From contig CAMZKI010000043.1 of NCBI GenBank assembly GCA_947311125.1, positions 1-10,565 of the forward strand: a DNA stretch of 10,565 bases, read 5' to 3'. Of this stretch, positions 6,896-10,565 are shown in pieces (the stretch's first letter is position 1; each line of letters begins with the position of its first letter). The notes under the pieces were generated by a model. It saw nothing but the letters and a program-made list of their open reading frames with translations, was not told where the DNA came from and did not search any database. Source of the stretch: an uncultured Chlorobiota bacterium. Lineage in GTDB: Bacteria > Bacteroidota > Bacteroidia > Bacteroidales > JAADGE01. The position numbers and the translations under genes were made by a program.

Positions 6896-7459
6896 ATGGA
6901 CTTTCTTTCAATGATAATCACAGCAATCGGATTGTCGGCAGACAGCTTTGCTGTTTCTGTGTCTAATGGTTTGAATAATAATAAAATAGAATTTAAGAAT
7001 GTCGCTTTTGCAGCATTAATTTTTGCTTTATTTCAAGCATTAATGCCTTTTGCGGGTTGGCTTATTGCGGGAAATTTTGTTGATGAGATTAAAGCTGCCG
7101 ACCATTGGATAGCTTTTTTTCTTTTATCTGCAATCGGTATAAAAATGATTTATGAAAGTTTTTCAAAAAAAGAAAATAAATCCGGGATAAAGAAACTGAG
7201 TTTAGCCGTAATAACGGTACAATCTTTTGCTACAAGTGTAGATGCTCTTATTGTAGGAATAACTTTTGCATTTATAAAAGTAAATATCACAACGGCGGTT
7301 GTTGTTATCGGAATTGTAACTTTTATATTTTCAGTTTCAGGATTTTATACGGGGAAAAAGTTTGGAGAAAAATTTTCCGGATATGCGGATATTACGGGCG
7401 GAATAATTTTAATTTTGCTTGGAATAAAAATATTAATTGAACACATATATTTTTCATAA
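6896..7459 (+). CDS. mntP: Manganese efflux pump MntP
   Basis: This 187-residue inner-membrane protein has six predicted hydrophobic segments and belongs to the MntP (DUF204) family, which exports Mn(II). The family's two pseudo-symmetric acidic motifs are present: SADSFAVS with Asp16 and ATSVDALIVG with Asp116. So are the polar position in FALFQALMP (Gln47) and the HWIAFFLLSAIG segment (70-81). Length matches the Escherichia coli protein closely. The ATG is 3 bases after the aroC stop, and the stop overlaps the next start, so it must be co-transcribed with aroC. There is no room for a yybP-ykoY (manganese) riboswitch directly upstream, so any metal control would have to act on the whole operon or on the protein. 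Confidence 0.92.
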   Translation: MDFLSMIITAIGLSADSFAVSVSNGLNNNKIEFKNVAFAALIFALFQALMPFAGWLIAGNFVDEIKAADHWIAFFLLSAIGIKMIYESFSKKENKSGIKKLSLAVITVQSFATSVDALIVGITFAFIKVNITTAVVVIGIVTFIFSVSGFYTGKKFGEKFSGYADITGGIILILLGIKILIEHIYFS

Positions 7460-7905
7460 TGAAATTCAGAGAAGCAAACAAACCGGATTACAAAATAATT
7501 GCCGGTTTTCAGGAAAAAATGGCTTGGGAAACCGAACATTTCAGGTTGGATACTGAAACCGTAATGAAAGGAGTATCCGCCGTTTTTGATGATAAAACAA
7601 AAGGCAAATATTATGTTGTTGAAGAAGACGGAAAGGTTATTTCTTCATTGTTAACTACTTATGAGTGGAGTGATTGGCGAAATAACTATGTTATTTGGAT
7701 ACAATCAGTTTATGTATTACCTGAATACAGAAAAAAAGGCGTTTTTAACTTAATGTATTCCGAAATAAAAAAGATTGTTAAAAATTCCGACGAATATTCG
7801 GGTATTAGGCTTTATGTCGATAAAACAAACCTTAAAGCCCGAAAAGTTTATGAGAAAATCGGTATGCAAGGCGAACATTATCGCTTATTTGAGGATATGT
7901 TATAA
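7459..7905 (+). CDS. GNAT family N-acetyltransferase
   Basis: This 148-residue protein is a single GNAT domain, which transfers an acetyl group from acetyl-CoA to an amine. The fold core is visible as the strand IQSVYVLPEY (81-90), then the acetyl-CoA loop RKKGVF (91-96), then a helix. The loop matches R-x-x-G-x-G/A except that Phe96 replaces the last small residue. The closing motif is LYVDKTNLKARKVYEKIGM (118-136), with the Asn124/Tyr131 pattern typical of the family. Substrate cannot be told; family members act on antibiotics, ribosomal proteins, amino acids or polyamines. The ATG overlaps the mntP stop by one base (TAATG), implying translational coupling and membership of the aroC-mntP operon. 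Confidence 0.88.
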   Translation: MKFREANKPDYKIIAGFQEKMAWETEHFRLDTETVMKGVSAVFDDKTKGKYYVVEEDGKVISSLLTTYEWSDWRNNYVIWIQSVYVLPEYRKKGVFNLMYSEIKKIVKNSDEYSGIRLYVDKTNLKARKVYEKIGMQGEHYRLFEDML

Positions 7906-7929
7906 AAAAAGCCCGAACGAATCGGGCTT
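7904..7929. terminator. Bidirectional terminator between convergent genes
   Basis: AAGCCCGA (7909-7916) pairs with TCGGGCTT (7922-7929) around a five-base loop. On the minus strand the hairpin is followed by a T-run (A-run 7904-7910 on plus), making a good terminator for the superoxide reductase gene. On the plus strand the trailing CTTATTT is weaker but plausible for the aroC operon. It touches the stop codon of the acetyltransferase gene. Confidence 0.85.
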
Positions 7930-7956
7930 CTTATTTGCTACTATTTATTATGAAAA

Positions 7957-8340
7957 TCACTCAGCAGTAACTTCTTTTACTTCACTTTGCCACAAACCGT
8001 GCTTAGTGCAGTATGCCATTGCTGTTAACTTTAAATTACTTTTAGTCGGGACTATGTAAAAATCTACTTCTGCATGTCCGCCTTTGTTTCCTAAAGTTCC
8101 CGGAGGGAAAGTTGTTTGAGCCAATAATGTTTCGCCGCTCCAGAGCTGGATATACTTGATATAATGATCAAAATCGTCCGGATGCGTATACTCATTTCCC
8201 ATTTTAACTTTTACTTTGAATTTTTCACCTTTTTTTGCTTTGTCTTCGCAGTGAATAAAAGGTGAATGTCGGTCAATGTAATCTTTTTTTGCTTCTCTTT
8301 CAATTTGACTGATGTCTTGATACTGATTTATTTTTGCCAT
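7957..8340 (-). CDS. Class II superoxide reductase (neelaredoxin/desulfoferrodoxin C-terminal domain family)
   Basis: This 127-residue cytoplasmic protein should reduce superoxide to hydrogen peroxide at a single mononuclear iron, without releasing oxygen; this is the usual strategy of anaerobes. The iron-site residues are all identifiable: His25 (RHSP), His53 (THPDD), His59 (DHYI) and His114 (KHGLW) as the four histidines, and Cys111 (AYC) as the axial thiolate. The YCxxHGLW ending and the DHYIKYIQLW segment are diagnostic. There is no N-terminal desulforedoxin Cys4 domain, so it is the one-iron type. Two things differ from the textbook E-K-H-V-P loop: Asp23-Arg24 stand where Glu-Lys are usual, and an extra His30-Cys31 pair follows. 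It lies 97 bases downstream of the RSH gene on the same strand, but has its own promoter and terminator. Confidence 0.88.
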   Translation of the reverse strand: MAKINQYQDISQIEREAKKDYIDRHSPFIHCEDKAKKGEKFKVKVKMGNEYTHPDDFDHYIKYIQLWSGETLLAQTTFPPGTLGNKGGHAEVDFYIVPTKSNLKLTAMAYCTKHGLWQSEVKEVTAE

Positions 8341-8395
8341 TTTTCTGTTGTTTTATAAGATTATAAGATGTTTTTATATTTTGTTTCTTGTTTTG

Positions 8396-8427
8396 CAAAT
8401 TTACAAAAAAATATATTATATACAAAA
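8396..8427 (-). promoter_or_regulatory. Superoxide reductase promoter (Bacteroidota -33/-7 type)
   Basis: Read on the minus strand, TTTTG (8427-8423) and TAAATTTG (8403-8396) match the -33 and -7 consensus with exactly 19 bases between them. Transcription would start near 8390, leaving a leader of about 50 bases before the ATG at 8340. The leader has no obvious hairpin or Shine-Dalgarno. Confidence 0.72.
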
Positions 8428-8437
8428 TTATTTAGAA

Positions 8438-10565
8438 TTATTTTAAATAATAACTTTGTTTTTCTCTTACGGTACTGATACCTTTAACCATTTTAATTCT
8501 TTTTATTAAGTCATTAAGTTGTTTTCTGTTGCTTATTCGAACTGCCGCAACTCCTTCAAATTGATTGTTGTTTTTAGATTTTAATGATATTGCCTGCATT
8601 TTTAAATTAAACTCGTCATTTATTATTTTTGTTATTTCGGCAGCTATACCGCTTTTATCTGTGCCGCTTATAAAGACTGCTGCAGAAAAAGCCGTATTTC
8701 CTTCTGTTGAGTTCCATTTTGCTTTAACAATTCTGTAAGGAAATTTAGAGAACATTTCTTTGGCGTTGGGGCAGGATGTTTTATGTATTTTAGTCCCCTT
8801 GTTGACCGTTACAAATCCGAAAATTTTATCTCCGGGCAAAGGATTACAGCATTTTGCGAGTTTAAAATCAAGCCCCGACAGATTGTCTCCTATAACCAAA
8901 TAATCTCCCGAACTGAAAAAATTATTTTCTTTCAGATTTTTTTCTTCAAGGTTTTCGGTGTTTTTATTTTCAGGTTTAATTTCTTTTTCTTCATATTCGA
9001 CAGCATGTTTTATTTTCTGTAAATCGATACTGCCTTTGCCTATTTTATGGAAAAGTTCCAATATTGTTTTACATTTAAAATAATCTGCTATTTTCTGGAC
9101 GGTATTATCGTCAAATTTTAATTTAAGTCTCTCTGTTTTTTCTTTAAGAAGATCTTTTCCTATGTCTGCCGCATCGTATGTAATTGATTTTAAAGCTCTT
9201 TTTATTTTATTTTTTGTTCTTTGGCTTTTTGCAATTTCAAGCCACTCGGGGTTAGGTCTTTTGTTTTTATTTGTTAATACCTTAACCGTATCGCCGTTTT
9301 GCAATTCGTAAGAAAGAGGTTGAATTTTTCCGTTTACAATGCCTCCGGTGCAGGTTTCTCCTACTTTTGAATGTATTGCAAAAGCAAAATCAAGTAAAGT
9401 ATATCCTTTTTTAAGACTTTTTAAATCATTTTCGGGTGTGAAAACCAAAATGTCATCAGAATACAATGAAGTTTTTACATTATCATCAGCTTCTATTTCC
9501 GAAGGATTTTCTATTTCGTTTCTTATTCTCGAAAGCCAATCGCTTCCGCTGCCTTCTTTTCCTGTTTTATAACGCCAGTGAGCCGCAGGTCCTTTTTCGG
9601 CAACTTCGTCCATTCTTTCGGTTCTTATCTGAACCTCTACCCATTTGTTTTCGGGCCCTAAAACTGTTGTATGTAAGGACTCGTAACCGCTTAGTTTCGG
9701 TGTTGAAATCCAGTCTCTCAGCCTTTTGGGGTTTGGCTTATACAAATCGGTTATTATAGAATATATATTCCAGCATACAGCTTTTTCATTTTCCAAATCT
9801 GATTTCAGGATAATTCTTATTGCAAATAAATCGTAAACTTCTTCAAACGGAACATTTTGCGATTTCATTTTATTCCAAATGGAATGAATAGATTTAGGAC
9901 GCCCTTTAATTGTAAAGCGGTATCCTGCATCTTCAAGTGTCTTTTTTAAAGGTTCCGTAAAGTTTTTAATATATAAATCCCGGCTGCGTTTTGTTTCTTT
10001 CAGTTTGCCGGCAATGGAGTGATATATTTCCTTTTCGGTATGCTTCATATGAGTTTCTTCCAGCTCAGTTTTTATGTTGTATAAGCCTGTTCTGTGTGCT
10101 AGAGGAATATATATATTTTTTGAGAGTCTTAAAATGTTATTTTTTTCTTGTTCCGAAAATGATGTAATATTCCGCATTTTATATATCTGAACGGAAATAA
10201 GAATTAGAATTGCTCTTACATCATCGGTTATTGTCAATAAAAGTTTAATGAAATTATCTGTTTGTTTTTCCGTTTTTTCAGGTTTAATGTCAGGAACGTT
10301 TGCCAATCCTCTGAAAAGTTTGTTGATTGTGCCGTTGTATCTTGTTTTAATATAATTCAGGTTGTCTTTTTTCAGGGAAAAAAGTATTGCGGTAACGGCA
10401 GCATAGATACCTGCACCCGTTTCATTTAAAATAATATTTGAAATTTCATTCAGATAGTCTGTAGTGTTTTCAGTTTCTTTTCCCGTTAAATTATATAAAT
10501 CTTCAGATAAAAGTTTTATTTGTTTTATCTCTTCTTCGGTCTTTCCTGACTCATACAATTTGTCA
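8438..10565 (-). CDS. RelA/SpoT family (p)ppGpp synthetase, hydrolase domain degenerate (N-terminus outside window)
   Basis: This long RSH protein makes the alarmone (p)ppGpp from ATP and GDP/GTP. The frame is open past the window edge; the first listed start is a TTG at 10558 and two more in-frame codons (D, K) precede it, so the true start lies outside. Numbering from 10558: residues 30-165 fill the place of the HD hydrolase but lack the HD pair, and the usual 'LADRLHNMR' reads ISVQIYKMR (121-129). The synthetase (about 200-330) is intact: GRPKSIHSIWNKM, VYDLFAIRI with Asp243, RLRDWI (279-284), GYESLHTTV, VEVQIRT with Glu308, and AAHWRYK. A TGS domain follows (about 368-430). A zinc-finger/conserved-cysteine domain has Cys570-Cys571, His592 and Cys596, and a C-terminal ACT domain spans about 620-700. 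All regulatory domains for ribosome sensing are therefore present. The likely role is a synthesis-only stringent factor, with a separate bifunctional enzyme elsewhere in the genome. Confidence 0.92.
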   Translation of the reverse strand, partial: DKLYESGKTEEEIKQIKLLSEDLYNLTGKETENTTDYLNEISNIILNETGAGIYAAVTAILFSLKKDNLNYIKTRYNGTINKLFRGLANVPDIKPEKTEKQTDNFIKLLLTITDDVRAILILISVQIYKMRNITSFSEQEKNNILRLSKNIYIPLAHRTGLYNIKTELEETHMKHTEKEIYHSIAGKLKETKRSRDLYIKNFTEPLKKTLEDAGYRFTIKGRPKSIHSIWNKMKSQNVPFEEVYDLFAIRIILKSDLENEKAVCWNIYSIITDLYKPNPKRLRDWISTPKLSGYESLHTTVLGPENKWVEVQIRTERMDEVAEKGPAAHWRYKTGKEGSGSDWLSRIRNEIENPSEIEADDNVKTSLYSDDILVFTPENDLKSLKKGYTLLDFAFAIHSKVGETCTGGIVNGKIQPLSYELQNGDTVKVLTNKNKRPNPEWLEIAKSQRTKNKIKRALKSITYDAADIGKDLLKEKTERLKLKFDDNTVQKIADYFKCKTILELFHKIGKGSIDLQKIKHAVEYEEKEIKPENKNTENLEEKNLKENNFFSSGDYLVIGDNLSGLDFKLAKCCNPLPGDKIFGFVTVNKGTKIHKTSCPNAKEMFSKFPYRIVKAKWNSTEGNTAFSAAVFISGTDKSGIAAEITKIINDEFNLKMQAISLKSKNNNQFEGVAAVRISNRKQLNDLIKRIKMVKGISTVREKQSYYLK

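Noticed and set aside
7775..8059. 94-codon plus-strand frame spanning the terminator between the convergent genes
   Set aside because: It overlaps the acetyltransferase gene out of frame, runs through the intrinsic terminator and then antisense to the superoxide reductase; its translation shows no recognisable features.
10556..10558. TTG at 10558 as the start of the RSH gene
   Set aside because: The frame stays open to the window edge, so the true start is probably beyond it and the gene is treated as partial.
1..10565. A new multi-gene system (defence, biosynthetic or mobile)
   Set aside because: I looked for transposases, integrases, toxin-antitoxin pairs, repeat arrays, reverse transcriptases, nucleases and clustered unknown genes on both strands. 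The genes present are mostly recognisable and functionally unrelated, and the unknowns (VWA protein, lipoprotein) have separate promoters.

Overview
The window looks like ordinary chromosome from a member of the Bacteroidota, probably an anaerobe or microaerophile of the Bacteroidales/Marinilabiliales type. The DNA is AT-rich. Start codons lack Shine-Dalgarno sequences. Several genes are preceded by the TAnnTTTG -7 element typical of this phylum, and two of these have a TTTG -33 element exactly 19 bases upstream. The proteins (AroC, FabG, a three-TM VWA protein, an SDE-type lipoprotein, a class II superoxide reductase) read as Bacteroidota versions. The lineage is inferred from these features, not from a database search.

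Layout: 1-1110 is the 3' end of a parallel beta-helix surface or secreted protein. 1202-2149 is a D-2-hydroxyacid dehydrogenase. 2234-2980 is fabG, with its own well-formed promoter. After a hairpin comes 3067-5145, a large membrane protein with a VWA-like domain and probably a GATase-like domain. 5243-5824 is an unrecognised lipoprotein, followed by a strong intrinsic terminator. 5924-7905 is a tight three-gene operon: aroC (chorismate synthase), mntP (manganese exporter) and a GNAT acetyltransferase, with a 3-base gap and then a 1-base overlap. A bidirectional terminator separates it from the minus-strand genes: a class II superoxide reductase (7957-8340, own promoter) and, upstream of it, a RelA/SpoT-type (p)ppGpp synthetase (8438 to the window edge). 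The RelA/SpoT gene is cut by the edge.

The genes are mostly single housekeeping functions (fatty acid synthesis, the shikimate pathway, metal efflux, superoxide detoxification, stringent response), not one system. I found no mobile element, CRISPR array, RNA gene, phage gene or defence cassette, and no convincing undescribed multi-gene system. The points most worth a second look are at the level of residues and regulation. They are a superoxide reductase whose conserved Glu-Lys pair reads Asp-Arg, an RSH enzyme with its hydrolase ligands erased but a bifunctional-type synthetase loop, a shortened chorismate synthase, and a promoter element folded into a terminator-like hairpin.
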